Part shown: piece by piece, positions 34,440-46,800 of the stretch
Numbering within the stretch: position 1 is the stretch's first letter
Layout: each line of letters starts with the position of its first letter
NCBI GenBank assembly: GCA_029339505.1
Contig: JAQISU010000033.1
Span: 1,054,001-1,118,000, forward strand
From: Unio delphinus
Lineage: Eukaryota; Mollusca; Bivalvia; Unionida; Unionidae
Direction: 5' to 3'
Length of the DNA: 64,000 nt
The notes under the pieces: generated by a model
The model's database searches: none
What the model was told of the DNA's origin: nothing
Seen by the model: the letters and a program-made list of their open reading frames with translations, nothing else
Made by a program: the position numbers and the translations under genes

Positions 34440-36182
34440 TTCCACCTGACACAAACTTTTTTATCTCTGCAATACCAAATGAAAAAGTTTTAAATTTTTT
34501 GCAAACTATTGAAACAACGAAATCAACAAGCCTAGATAATATTGGACCACATCTCCTGAGGGCTGCTGCAAATATAATATTTGCAAGCATAGCTTACATA
34601 TGTAATCGAAGCATATCCACCTCAGTGTTTCCCCAGACATGGAAACTGGCAAAAGTTACCCCCATTCACAAGTCTGGCAGTAAAGAAGATGTCAATAACT
34701 ACAGACCAATATCTATATTGCCAACTCTGTCCAAACTACTTGAAAAGCATGTCCATGACAATCTTTCGATGTATCTATCAAACTATAATTTAATTCATCA
34801 AAACCAATCAGGGTTCCAAGAAAACCACTCCTGTGAGACAGCTTTGTTCTCATAATAGATAGATGGATTACTGCCTTGGATCAGGGAATAATAGTCGGAT
34901 CCGTACTGGTTGATCTTAGAAAGGCTTTTGACCTTGTTGATCATGATATTCTTATCAATAAATTAAGGATTTATCAATGTGACAATTCAACAATTGATTG
35001 GTTTACATCATATCTAACAATGAGAAAACAGTGTCAAAATAAATAACAGTTTTTCTAAAGAAGAACCAATCACATGTGGAGTACCACAAGGATCAATCCT
35101 TGGCCCACTCCTCTTTCTCATTTTCATAAATGATTTACCACTGAAAATAGGCAATTGTATTTCATCTACTGACTTATATGCAGATGACACCACTCTATCA
35201 GATTTCAAACAACTAAAATCAGACCTAGAGGTCTCCCTTCAGACAGCCTTACTTAGAATAGATTCCTGGTGTAAGGAAAATGGCATGAAAGTAAACATGG
35301 ACAAGACTAAAGTATTAATGATTACTACCCAACAAAAAAGAGCAAAATTGGAAAAAAACAATTTGAATCTCAAGTTGAATGAAATTGGTCTACAAATGGT
35401 AACCAATGACAAAATCCTTGGGGTAATGGTTGACAACAATATGCAATGGAATGAACATAGTCAAGTCATATGTCATAAAATCAATTCATGTCTTTGGTTA
35501 TTAAGCAAGATTAGGCGATATCTATCAACTAAACATAGGTTAATATATTACAAAACTTATATACAACCACACCTAGACTAATGTAATGTTATCTGGGGAA
35601 ACATTTCCGACAAGAATATTTGCAAATTTGCAAATTATTCTGCTTGCAAAAAAGAGCTTGCAAACTCATCCTAGATGTTGCTGAAAACATCCCAAATGCA
35701 ATGAATAATATTAAAATGTTAACAGTAAGTATTTTTTGAGGAAGGCTAGACTTATGCACAAAGTTTCAAACAATATAGCCCCATCATATCTCAAAGAACT
35801 ATTTCATGCTAGAAAACAAGGCAACACTCCCAATTTAAGATCAATTTCAGCTAACCACATCTTCATTCCAAAACCAAATAAAGAACTCTTTAAAAAAAAG
35901 TTTTAAATATTTGGGGTCACTAATTTGGAATCGAATCCCAAAGGAAATTAGAGAAAGTACAAATATAAATACATTTAATTATCATCTAATTCAATTGATG
36001 AAAAGTGAAACCTGTTTGATCTGACAAATACATTACAACTTAAAGCGTAATATTCTCAAACCTTCAATTTTGTCATCTCACAAATTTTTATACTGTATAT
36101 ACACAATGTACCTAGCTTGATCATGTTTTACAAAACTTTCTGTTTATTATGTTCATATATACATGTAGCTTATTATCAATGC

Positions 36183-36226
<44 letters not shown>

Positions 36227-36331
36227 GCAACTATGCACATGTACTCTGTATGTAAATATGCATATAATAGAGGGCCACAAGGAGGATTAGTTCCATGCAA
36301 CTAATTGTGTCACCCTCTTTAAATAAAAGTG

Positions 36332-36380
<49 letters not shown>
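34440..36380 (+). mobile_element. Jockey/CR1-like LINE, 5'-truncated, with degenerate reverse transcriptase
   Basis: The plus strand encodes SLDNIGPHLLRAAANI and VFPQTWKLAKVTPIHKSG, then NNYRPISILPTLSKLLEKHV and GFQENHSCETALFS (34499-34855). After frameshifts come VLVDLRKAFDLVDHDIL, then LYADDTTL (about 35174-35197, the catalytic YADD). From 35285 it continues with MDKTKVLMITTQQKR and DKILGVMVDNNMQWNEHSQ. These are the RT motifs in order. The 3' UTR has a stem (GAGGG...ACCCTC), AAATAAAAGTG and a long (ATT)n tail to 36380, with another (TTA)n at 36186-36226. At least three frameshifts make it inactive. No endonuclease domain is present upstream. Confidence 0.9.
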
Positions 36381-36381
<1 letters not shown>

Positions 36382-36830
36382 GAAGACACATTGGGGGCCA
36401 GATTAGCATCAAATACGAACAACTAAAGTCCATAAGAAGTTTCCTGATGAAAACCCTATATTAATATGATAACAAGATCTTCAGGATAGCTGCCTTGATG
36501 ATCAAAATGCCCGTCAGATCTTTTGGGTTCGACTAGATTAAGAAGTTATGGAAAAAACTGAATGTCTATATGACCATCCATCCAGACGGAGATGCAAGAA
36601 ACAACATTTTCAAGATGGCCACCATGATAGCATACAAAAGCTTTGGAGCTAAATAAAACCTGCTACTTCACACTTTAGATACAAAAATTTGGGATTGATT
36701 TTAAAACAAAATTAATGAACATTTTGTTGATATCAATAGCTTTTTTACCATATCATGCATTTCTGTTATAAAACAAATGGATAGATTATTACACATTCTT
36801 AACTGTATTGAAGCCAAAATAAAAAATATA

Positions 36831-38030
36831 CAGTGGTCCCCCTCTTGAATGTCCCCCCCCCCCTTTGACCAGCAGCTACCCACTTCCTATGGCCAGAATC
36901 CCATGGTACTGATGAGTTTGTGTTGAAAAGTACCCCTCAAGAATGGCCACCCCACTAACACAACCAGCAGCCAATATAACAGTACAAAAATGTAAAATGT
37001 TCCTCTAACAAGTAGCCATGTTTTATATCATATGTGTACAAAACCAATAATTAATTCATATCATAAGGTAAGTAATCAGATTATCTCTACCATTGATACA
37101 TATCACACAATGTCAGGTTTCCATTACTGAGAAGTGTTGGTTAATGTACATTTAAAATAAAGATTAATATTATATCATTTTTTGTTTTTTTAAAACAACA
37201 TTTACAGGGCCAAATGGGAACAACAATGTTGCAATAAGAGTTTTGGGTTTCACACACGTCATGTTCTTCTCTTTCATGATTACAACCGGATATAATTCTC
37301 TAGAGCATAACATGGTCAGCAAAGGCTAAATATAGATTTTGTGGATTACTACACAGAGAAAAATTAACTTTGAACAAAACAGGTTACCAGAAAAGGACCA
37401 AAGTAATCACATGACATTACGTTATCACTTCCTTTATGAAGAAGGCATTTAGTCCACTCTACAATAGATTCTTCTGCATACTTAAATAACAGAGTTAACA
37501 ACATCTGAATAAATCACTACCAATCATTCGCGTAAATGTAGATGTATTATTTTAGAAGAAAGTTGGTTATTCAACTCGACAACATCAAATTAGTTGGGGA
37601 GGGACTTGCTGCACAATTTTATGTAGAAAAGACTAATAAAACAATTTTATGCTGTAAAGACTCAAACAAACAATGTCATAACCAATAAAGAGGTTATTTA
37701 GCAAAAGTGGGAAAATGGAGCAAATGGAACGAGAATTACGTATGTACCAGGTTTTGAATGGTTCTGCAATATGCATGACAATAATACCACGTTTACATCA
37801 AGAAAAATAACTGTTAATATAAAAACAGTTGAAATAGGTATATTATTAAGACATGAACCTTTTAATAATTAGTGTTACTTTTAAACGAAGCTATTAAATG
37901 TTTTGAAGTATATTCATTTCTTACTAAGTCCATTACATATACTTTTCATAAAAATTTTAGTCCATCTTTGGAATGGCCACCCATCTTATAAGGCCACTTT
38001 CCCAATGCAGGAGTGGTCAAAGAGGGTGTC
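36831..38030. mobile_element. Possible degraded DNA transposon with imperfect inverted ends
   Basis: The left end contains ACAGTGGTCCCCCTCTTGAA, CTTTGACCAGCAG and CTATGGCC. The right end read on the minus strand contains ACACCCTCTTTGACCACTC and GTGGCC. The shared words in the same order suggest decayed inverted repeats, but no clean target duplication was found and no transposase is visible. Confidence 0.3.
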
Positions 38031-40230
38031 ATTGCTAGCATTATATTTCTAGATCTTTGATTTATTGGTTAAAATGTCCTACTGTCTCCAAAGATAGCAT
38101 TTTTTAATATCTTAACAAATATAAGTCGCTATCTTCATCAGTATAAAAGGAAGCCAAATTTCAGGTAAAATATTCAGTAGGTTTCACTTGTATGCGTGTT
38201 TCAAAAACATTCTGGGGAAAATTCTGACATACAAGTAATATCCAAGCTCTTTGATACACTGGGGTTGGGGACTTCATCCACGAATTGGGTTGCCATCTTT
38301 GTTAACAATTTGCGCAAAGTGCAAAGGACAATACGTGTAAGGCCATACCAGAAGCTAAGAACATGTTTGGCTAAAAAAATGGCATTCATGAGATTTACAT
38401 ATATTTTTTTAATACCAAATTGAGAGGTTTGGGATCTCTTTCTTCCCCTGCTCTTCTATCTTTCATCTCCCCATTCATATTGCTGGTGCCTGAAAATAAT
38501 TTATATCACAAGTTGATAAATGCATTCCAGACATAATGACATATCATCAATTCGAAATATTTTCAAAACTATCAATCTCTAAATGAAGAAACTTCCAGAA
38601 ATACATAACATTAAATCCAATTTCAGTGAAAGAGGGAGATAATGGATTAAGATAATGGATTAAGATTAAAGTCAACTTAAAAAACCTGAATGTAAAATTA
38701 CACAGTGTAGACAAAAATGTAAACCAATTAACTAGACAAAACTATGTTTTCATTTCAAATGTGAAAATTTGTTTGGAAAATTCTAGTGGCTGTCCAATAT
38801 ATAAGAAAATTGTAACTGTCATTTTATTCTGAACATTTTGGAAATGAAATGTGTTGGCACTTTATTCATATCAAGTCCATGTTGCTTGCACATGAATTCA
38901 ATTATAAGCATATATATATACAGTACTTTAATGCCACAGCATTTCCTTTATAATAGGAAATTAAAATTAGTTCTGATAAAATTAAAAAAGGGAGAAGTAG
39001 ATTTACTGCAGTCCTTTATGAGCAGGGTCATTCATAATCAGGTGCCTCCTAAGACAGGTTCCAACTGAGGAAGATAGACTTAATTTTAACATACTAAGCC
39101 TGGCAAGGACTATGCAGGAAAAATGATCCCAAAATTATGTAATTTCACTAGTCTAACAATGATTTGTACTTGCCATATTAGCTGGGTAAGAAAATGTCAT
39201 CCTCTGGGTTCCAATATATATCTTAATGTATATGCAATAACAGTGTTTCAGTTAATAAAAGAATACATAAAAACTAAGAAATGCAAAATTTAACATACAA
39301 TTTCAAAATTTAAAAACAAAAATATCTGCCTATCAAATTAGAGCATGAATTTCTGAATCATAATATAAGAAGGTAAAATATAGACTACATTTGACTGTAA
39401 CATTAAATTTAAATTTAGAATATGATTTTTGAAATTCTAAATTTGGAAAAGATTCAGCTCACCCATTTCTGTAATTTTGGCCTAATCCTTTTTATTTCCT
39501 TATTCCTTCAAAAATTAAATTTGTCAAACATGTAAATAACATTCACAAGTGCCAAATGCATCACATAACCTGGATTTCACTGACTGGAATTCCAACCCTA
39601 TTTTCTCCCTTATTTTATGCAAATTACACTACTTAAGATGCGCATCTCCATTTGGACACATTTAAAGGAATGCAAATCACTTGCCCTGCTTGACAGCTTC
39701 TCTATACATATGTACAAAGTATTTAGGAAGCAAAAGAATTTTTTAAAGGTTACAAGAAATTCTTTTCACTGCTTTTTGACTCTATTATATAAACTGCAAT
39801 ATTTTAGGCCAAGTAAAACATTTATGTGTTTCCTGGAAGTGACCTGAAAATATTTGAAGCAGTAGAAGGGCTTTATAAATAAACATTTGTTTAATATGTA
39901 AATATATATATTCATAATCAGGCTGTCATTGTCATACTGAAGTACCACAAGATATTCAGCATGGTCAACACTTAATACCAAAGGGACAAAGATCTGAATA
40001 GACTATTTGAAAATTTGATATAATATTTGCTTTATAATACAAGAAAAATGTTTCAAAGTAATTGTGAAGGGTTGCCTTTGTACAGGAAACACTCTTTTCT
40101 TTGTACCATACCTTACAGTGTTTATCTATTTATTAAAAATGGTCTGAAATAAAATATTGAATTCAAATCACTAAACACATACTATCTTTTTAATATTTAC
40201 AAAAGACTTTGTTTAAAGTATAAGTCATAT

Positions 40231-40385
40231 CCAACTGCAAACTGCACAGACCCAGAGCTACTACATCAAAATGTGCAATCACTTCAAGGTCTATGCAGTG
40301 TCTATAGACTGACCATAAAAAGAAACATAGACCCTGGTCTGTTGGTGCATTGTGCATCAGTATCTATGCTGTTTGTTTTGGGGGA
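40231..40385. repeat. Dispersed repeat family R1, copy A
   Basis: Starts GCAAACTGCACAGACCCAGA and ends near GTGCATCAGTATCTATGC. It aligns loosely with copies at 43236 and 44930 along its length. No coding content; family not recognised. Confidence 0.55.
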
Positions 40386-43165
40386 CCAACATAAAAGCAA
40401 ATATACCAGTATATGGTACACATGGCAAATCTGCTGAACTGACATTTCTAAGCCACTACTGTAACTTCAAGGCTATACTTTTTCTTCATGTACTTCAATT
40501 ATAATTTATAAAGAAATGCAACATAAGGGAATAAATAAATGTATCTGTAACTAATATTATATATTATATAAGCATGAAAGAGGTCACTAAGGGTAAATTT
40601 ACAGAATTCAATTTCTCCTTAGAAGAGGCCGCTCCCCTTGCAGAACCTCAGCTCATGAATAGGGATAATTCATACATATTTATGTTACTCCAACAAAGGG
40701 AAAATTAGTTGTGCTTCCAGCATAAATACCTTCATACATATTAATGACAGGACCCACAAATCGATTTCTTAAGATTAAATGTGAATTCCATTTAGGTTAA
40801 AAAAAGGGGGGGGGGGTAAGGTACAATGTATTCAAATCAATTTTAAATATTTAAATCATAACATTAAAAAAACAAATCAAGTGCCAGTAAAAAGTCACAA
40901 AAGCAAATACTTCCCCAAATAATGTACTTATAAATTAATATTAATAATTAAGTAAATCAGTACCAAATATATTAACAAATAATGTTCTTACAGGTTTTTC
41001 AAAACTGAAAACATGACTTGTTTTTAATTTTAAAAAAGCCCCATTAAGCGTGGCTTATAATATTTGTGTGGAAAAATTCATTGTCCCATAACTTTGAACA
41101 AGCTAAAAATGTTGCCTAACAATTAACATCTGTTGTTACTTCTTTACAACTTAATTGCAATAAGAAAGAAACTATTTGGAATTTTCATTCCAAGCAAACA
41201 GAATATTAACTTAAAGAAGCCATACACAAAGCATAATATTGGCAATCAGACAATTTTCTCTTGTATAACAGTTGCTGCCCAATGCCCCCACCTCTAAGCT
41301 TGTGGAATTTAATCAGGGCCAAGGTGTTCTCCTATATGATGTAACACGTGGCTAATAAAGAAGGTACCTTTTTTCCATTGGGATACATTTCATCATCATT
41401 TTTTAGCTGAGAGATCTTGATTTTTTTTTAAAACAAAATATATTAAAACTTAGGCTTTGTATTTAAATGATTTTACTCTTTTTTTTTTTTGCACAATCTA
41501 TTATTGGTATTCTTTTTCTAGATACCTAATTTTACTCTGCACAATATAGCCAGGATTGTTTTGATGTGCTTTATTCACACATAACACACACATATTTGTA
41601 TACATATATGTATACATGCACACACATATACATAACAGTATATGAAATATTTTACTAACGAAAACACCAAATCTCTTTACCTGATGTTAACAAGCATTAA
41701 ATCCATAGAACTTTGTCATGACAAATAAAATTTGGTCTGAAAATGCTCCTGTAGGTTTGAAGAAGCCACAATTGTGTCAATCATCTTAATATGTTGCTAA
41801 TCACATCAATTTTGATTCAGAGAGAAAAAAACCAGTCAAAATAGATTATTTCATAAAATTAAGATCTCATAGAAAATTAGTACTAATTTCTGTTTTGGCT
41901 TCTGGCACAATAAATACTGAATGTAATACAGTCACAGTACCTGAATGCACCATAACTTAGCATTTTTCTTAACAGTACAGCATTAGTTATAATACAAATC
42001 TAGTTAGCATTAGTTATAAAACAAATGGCATTAGAGATAAAAGTGCATTTTATATTTTAAAAAATGACTACTGACCTTGACTTTCAAGATTATTATTTTT
42101 TTTTACTTTGATAGATTAGATGTCTAAAATTTGAGAAGGATAACTATACCATGGAATACTTATTGCATCCAATGTTACCATTAGTTACTTATAGACTGGT
42201 TGTATCACACTTACTAATCATATGCCAAGTACTGCTATTATGTACATAAAAATCAAAATAGTAAAGAATGCAATTATGCATCACTGACTTGTTTTTGCTC
42301 AAACTCTGCAATATCAGCCTAGAAATTTGCCCAAAGATGGAACACAGCCGATTCCAAACATCGGACTCTGATCATGAAGTTAGCGCTGAATCTGCTTAAT
42401 GTCAGTCCAAATCTAATGAGAAAAAATTCCAACATGAAGTGGTTAATAAAATCTGCATTGCTGCACAACTGTGATTCACAATCAAGGAAAATACTTAACA
42501 GTATTCAAAATAAATTATTTTAATGGCTTTGTAATACATATATGTCTTAAGTTTGAACAGTTTATCTATATTTCATATTTTGAAACATGTCTGCGATTCA
42601 TTATTTATCTTTGAACAATCAATATAAACTGTAATTGATTGTTCTCTCATCAATAACAACTTCATTGTTGGATTATACAAAACATCTGGCTCATTCTTAA
42701 TATACTCAACCCCCCACCCCCCACCCCATACTTGAGTCAAAATTGCCCTTAGTGAAATAATTAACATGGTTAGCAAAATTATGTGGTATATTTATTACCT
42801 AATCTTTATCTAACTGCTATCGAGTCGTGAAGAAATAGCCCATATCAAATTCATAATGTCACTTGAAATTCTTGCTGAGAAAGCTAGACAACAGTGAAAT
42901 TTTTACTGTATTTTTAAATCCAGGTGATTAGAGAAAAAGATCTGGAGTGAATGAAATAGATCTGTATTAATGGCTGAATCAAGATCCAAATCAAGATAAT
43001 GAAATCCTCATTGTTTTTACAATCATAACATTCTCCTGTTTGTGAATTTAACAGCTATAACATTAATACAAGTAAATGAGTAGAAACTGAATGTGCTAAA
43101 TACACATAATTTATTATATTTGCAAAAAGATTTCATCACATTTACTGTAAATACTTCAATACAAG

Positions 43166-43225
43166 GCGCCATGTATAGCCAATGATGTGCTGAAAAATGG
43201 CGTTAAACCATACAACAAAAATCAA
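43166..43225 (+). mobile_element. 3' fragment of the tRNA-derived SINE
   Basis: Contains GCGCCATGTATAGCCAATGA, then GTGCTGAAAAATGGCGTTAA and an A/C-rich tail, identical in layout to the SINE 3' end at 2110-2268. Only about 60 bp remain. Confidence 0.7.
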
Positions 43226-43235
43226 TACAGGTCAG

Positions 43236-43385
43236 ATCCATTCGCAAACTGCATGGAACTTGATCTGCCGTCATAGTATGTGCCAATAGATTTGGGTCAA
43301 TGCCGTTTGTTAGGACTAATGAGTAAAGCAGCACAGACCTGATCCATCTGTGCATTATACAACAGCAGATCTGGGTCTCAGTTGC
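43236..43385. repeat. Dispersed repeat family R1, copy B
   Basis: Starts GCAAACTGCATGGAACTTGA. Shared landmarks are TATGTGCCAATAGAT, GTTTGTTAGGACTAAT and a GTGCATTATACAACAGCAGA-like end. It directly follows the SINE fragment. Family not recognised. Confidence 0.6.
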
Positions 43386-43859
43386 TCTGCAGCTGCACTT
43401 GACTTTCAGTATATGTTACAGTACACCCTCATTACAATATGGTCCACAGGGGCCAGATGGTGTACTGCCATATAGTGATATTTTCTTGTAAGTACATGAT
43501 CCAAATTTTTTTTACTGACACTTAATGAAACAAGATCCACGACCATACCTGCTTTACAGCAGTAATGATGTGAGAATGAAAGGCCTTACAATGAGTGAGT
43601 GATGTATATTGATATACAGTAAGTAGTCTTCAAATATAAAAAGTGTGAACACATACAAGATAGAAGTACATAAGCAGCAATACATTCATGAATTATATAG
43701 AGAAAGCAAACATATAAACAATAGTCCCTTGATGGGATTCAGGCTTTACTGGCTGGAAAGAATTTTCAAAAAATTTCAAGAGAAGACCATTCTTCCTTGA
43801 AACTACTGAGTGCTTCCAAATTTGTTGCTGTTGTGAACATAGTAAATTTCTGGGACCAT

Positions 43860-44350
43860 TTTAATTTTGGACCAAAGAAGACATCAAAAGAAGTCTTCCG
43901 GTGGAAACCCCGTTTTCATAAAACTTTCTGCTTTAGAGGAGCAGCACAGACAAGATTTTCAAAACTCGTGCCAAAGTCCATATTGGCACCATTTCCATTT
44001 GGTACTAACTACATATTACTGGTACTGAAGGTCATTTGGTGAAATCACAATACATCAAGGAGAAGCAGTAATAACAAGATAGTCAAGATCGCCACTGTGG
44101 TAGCCATAGTGGATGTCTGAATGGCACCATTTTATTTAGGACCAACTAGTCATCTTAGGATGCCTTTTAGTAAAAGCCTGTTAGGTGGATTATCAACAAC
44201 AAACTTTTAACCATCGCTGCTGTGGTGGCTATAATAACATCATAAGAAGTCTTTTAATAAACACTTGGTGATGATATGAGTCCAATTCAGGAGGAATAAT
44301 GACAATATTTTTAAGATGGGCCATAATGGATGTCCAAATTGCACCATGTT
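43860..44350. repeat. Dispersed repeat family R2 (AAGATGGCC-type units)
   Basis: The imperfectly repeated words are GACATCAAAAGAAGTCTT/ACATCATAAGAAGTCTTTTA, GGAGGAATAATGACAATAT, AAGATGGGCCATAATGGATG and GGCACCATTT.  The same word set flanks the 75-bp minisatellite (32340-32465, 34276-34440) and lies at 36385-36640. It is a diverged interspersed family without coding capacity that I recognise. A 81-residue frame at 43797 lies over it and is not supported. Confidence 0.6.
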
Positions 44351-44929
44351 AATTTAATAATAATACTAATAATTAGCCTAATCTGCTAATCTTAAGGACC
44401 AACATGCCATTGTGATGAATATATGTATATCAATAAAGTTTCACTGCTATCCTCCAAGTAGTTTAGGAAGAGTTCTAACAAATTTGTGCCAACTGACAGA
44501 CAATGATACATGTATTAGGCTGATGATGGACAACTGACCATTCCTTAAGCTCTTCAGGTCTAAATACAGCAGAGTTAATAAAAAAATTTGTGATTCCAGC
44601 AATTGTGCCAAGAAAAAATAAATATTAGTTATGTCAAATTTTCCAATCCATAGTTACAAGTTTGAAAGTGAAAAAACTGAGCACGGATAGTTTGGGGGAT
44701 TTTTCTTTACATATGTGATAAAAAGGAATAAGTTGAGCCCATAAAAAGATTACTTCAGTTCACTAGAACCACACATTTGTATTCATTGGTCTAATGTAGA
44801 CCATGCAAACAGAAATACTTTTCACAACATGCATCAGTATGTGATCATTCAAACTTGACAGATAATGAGTGCCTCATTAAAACTCGACTTTACGTACCAC
44901 ATATTCTTTCTTACAAGTCAAACAGCAAA

Positions 44930-45080
44930 CTGCACTGATCCAAATCTGCTGTCATATTATGAGCCAGTAGATCTAGGTCTGTGAAGTTTGTAACAACTAA
45001 TCAGTTGAATAAACAATATGGACCCTGATCAGCATTTGCATTATGTGACTGTGGATCAGTGTCCATATTCTTGTAGTTTA
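44930..45080. repeat. Dispersed repeat family R1, copy C
   Basis: Starts GCAAACTGCACTGATCCAAA. It has TATTATGAGCCAGTAGATCT, ACTAATCAGTTGAA and GCATTATGTGACTGTGGATC in the order seen in copy B. Third copy of the family within 5 kb. Confidence 0.6.
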
Positions 45081-46139
45081 GTTGGATTTATAAGTGAGCA
45101 TATATGGTATGTCATAAATATTCAAAGTTCACCCCTTGAAATAATAAGCTTTTCTTGAAAAATGCATACAAGAAAGAAACTAGCTTAAGATAACATTGAC
45201 CAAAATCATAATGCTTTATCTGAATATCTATAAACTGAAATACCCCTAATATTATATACAACCAGATCTGTGTATGCTCTTAAGTACAGACGCATGCAAA
45301 TTAATAACAACAAAAATTCCAAAAGTAAAAAATCAAAACGTTATATAACAAGAATCTGATTAAGCAATCCATAAAAATAAACGGGTTAGATTTTGTTTAA
45401 TGCCCAAAAAGTTCCAAATGTGTAAAAACTTTTGATTTATTTGGAAATATTTATTTTAATAGTTTGAAATCCTACGCAACTCAGCTACATGTGGTAACCA
45501 AAATTAATTTGTCTATGTTGAGTAGGTTTTGTACAACTTGCAAAAATACTACTTTGGATTGATAGACAAGACCAAATCAAGAAGCCCCTGCTGCAAACAG
45601 TGGTGGCATACATGTAACTTAAAATCGTTTTTATATGACCCAAATCTTCAGAAATAATGATTTTAAAACAAATTTGTTATGGGCCAAATAAAATATCTAA
45701 GAAAAAAAAAAATTTTTTTGAATGTGTAGCTTATTTCATTTAATATTTTTACTGTAAAAGTGGTAGTATAAATCAACTTTTGTACAATTATGTATGTTAA
45801 TACAAGATTAATAAAGTAAATAAATATAAGTAGTTAGAAACAAGTAAATCCAGTTGTTTGTCCCTAACTTACCATGGTGATTTTTTTTCACACTGATAAA
45901 GAAAAATCCAAACATTAAAGATAGGGCTGTCAAGTTACTGACTAGACATGGAAAGAAACCTAGTTTCACTGTCCTCTCACAATGGGCATTTAAAAGGAAA
46001 AGTGCATTAAAACAAAATAACCAGTGACCTTCACTTTCAAGATAAGAAACCTTCACTGATATATCGGATACTTAATTTGTGAAAGGTATGTGTACTATGA
46101 AATATTGCTATACCTCAGAATTTACAATATTGAGCAGAA

Positions 46140-46800
46140 ACAAAAGAAACCTTAGAATATAAACTTTGACCTCAAGGATAACTCCTCAAAAAAACAATGT
46201 AACATGATATTGTCTAATTACAATATATAAGTACATAAAGCTTTATCTTTTTACCTAAAACAACTGTGATATTAGAACACTGAAGGGTAAATGTATCAGA
46301 AACATTGAATAATTGCCAAGGTGAAGATTTGTGAGTACATGTATATACATTATACCAAGTTTGAATGGTTCATCTGAAATGACCCAAAAGTTACCAAGAG
46401 TATGTGAATGTGTTATGGAATACTGTATTTAAAATATTGATGCATGACCTTAATTGGTATGTACATAACTTTAAATGATAATGCAAAAGTATGCAAGCAT
46501 CATCCCATAATTTTAGGCAGCTTTAAAATTATAGAGTGAAAGGTAAGAGGGGTGGAAATATGTTTTGCGATGTTAACTTGACCTTCCAGATATAACCCCA
46601 GTGTGGACATATTTTCTAGTGATGTTGAACAATTATATCAAGTTTCAACCCGTAATCTATAACAGCTTTAACATTATAGAGCAGAAGGCAAAATGTAATA
46701 AAACTGCAAAATACCAAGATGTCACCATGAAGTCACCTTGACCCTTCTAGTGATGATGTACAAGTATACCAAGTCCCACCCCATAATCTCAAATGTTTTT
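46140..46800. repeat. Diverged dispersed repeat rich in TTGACCTT words
   Basis: Recurrent blocks combine a TTGACC(T/C)T start, a TAACCCCAGTG or TGATGATGTACAA middle, and CATAATCTCAAATG-like or GTAATCTATAACAGCTTTAA ends, at intervals of roughly 130-170 bp. Similar TGACCTTTGACC-rich text occurs at 5690-6020 and 12890-13260. No gene is visible. Confidence 0.45.
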
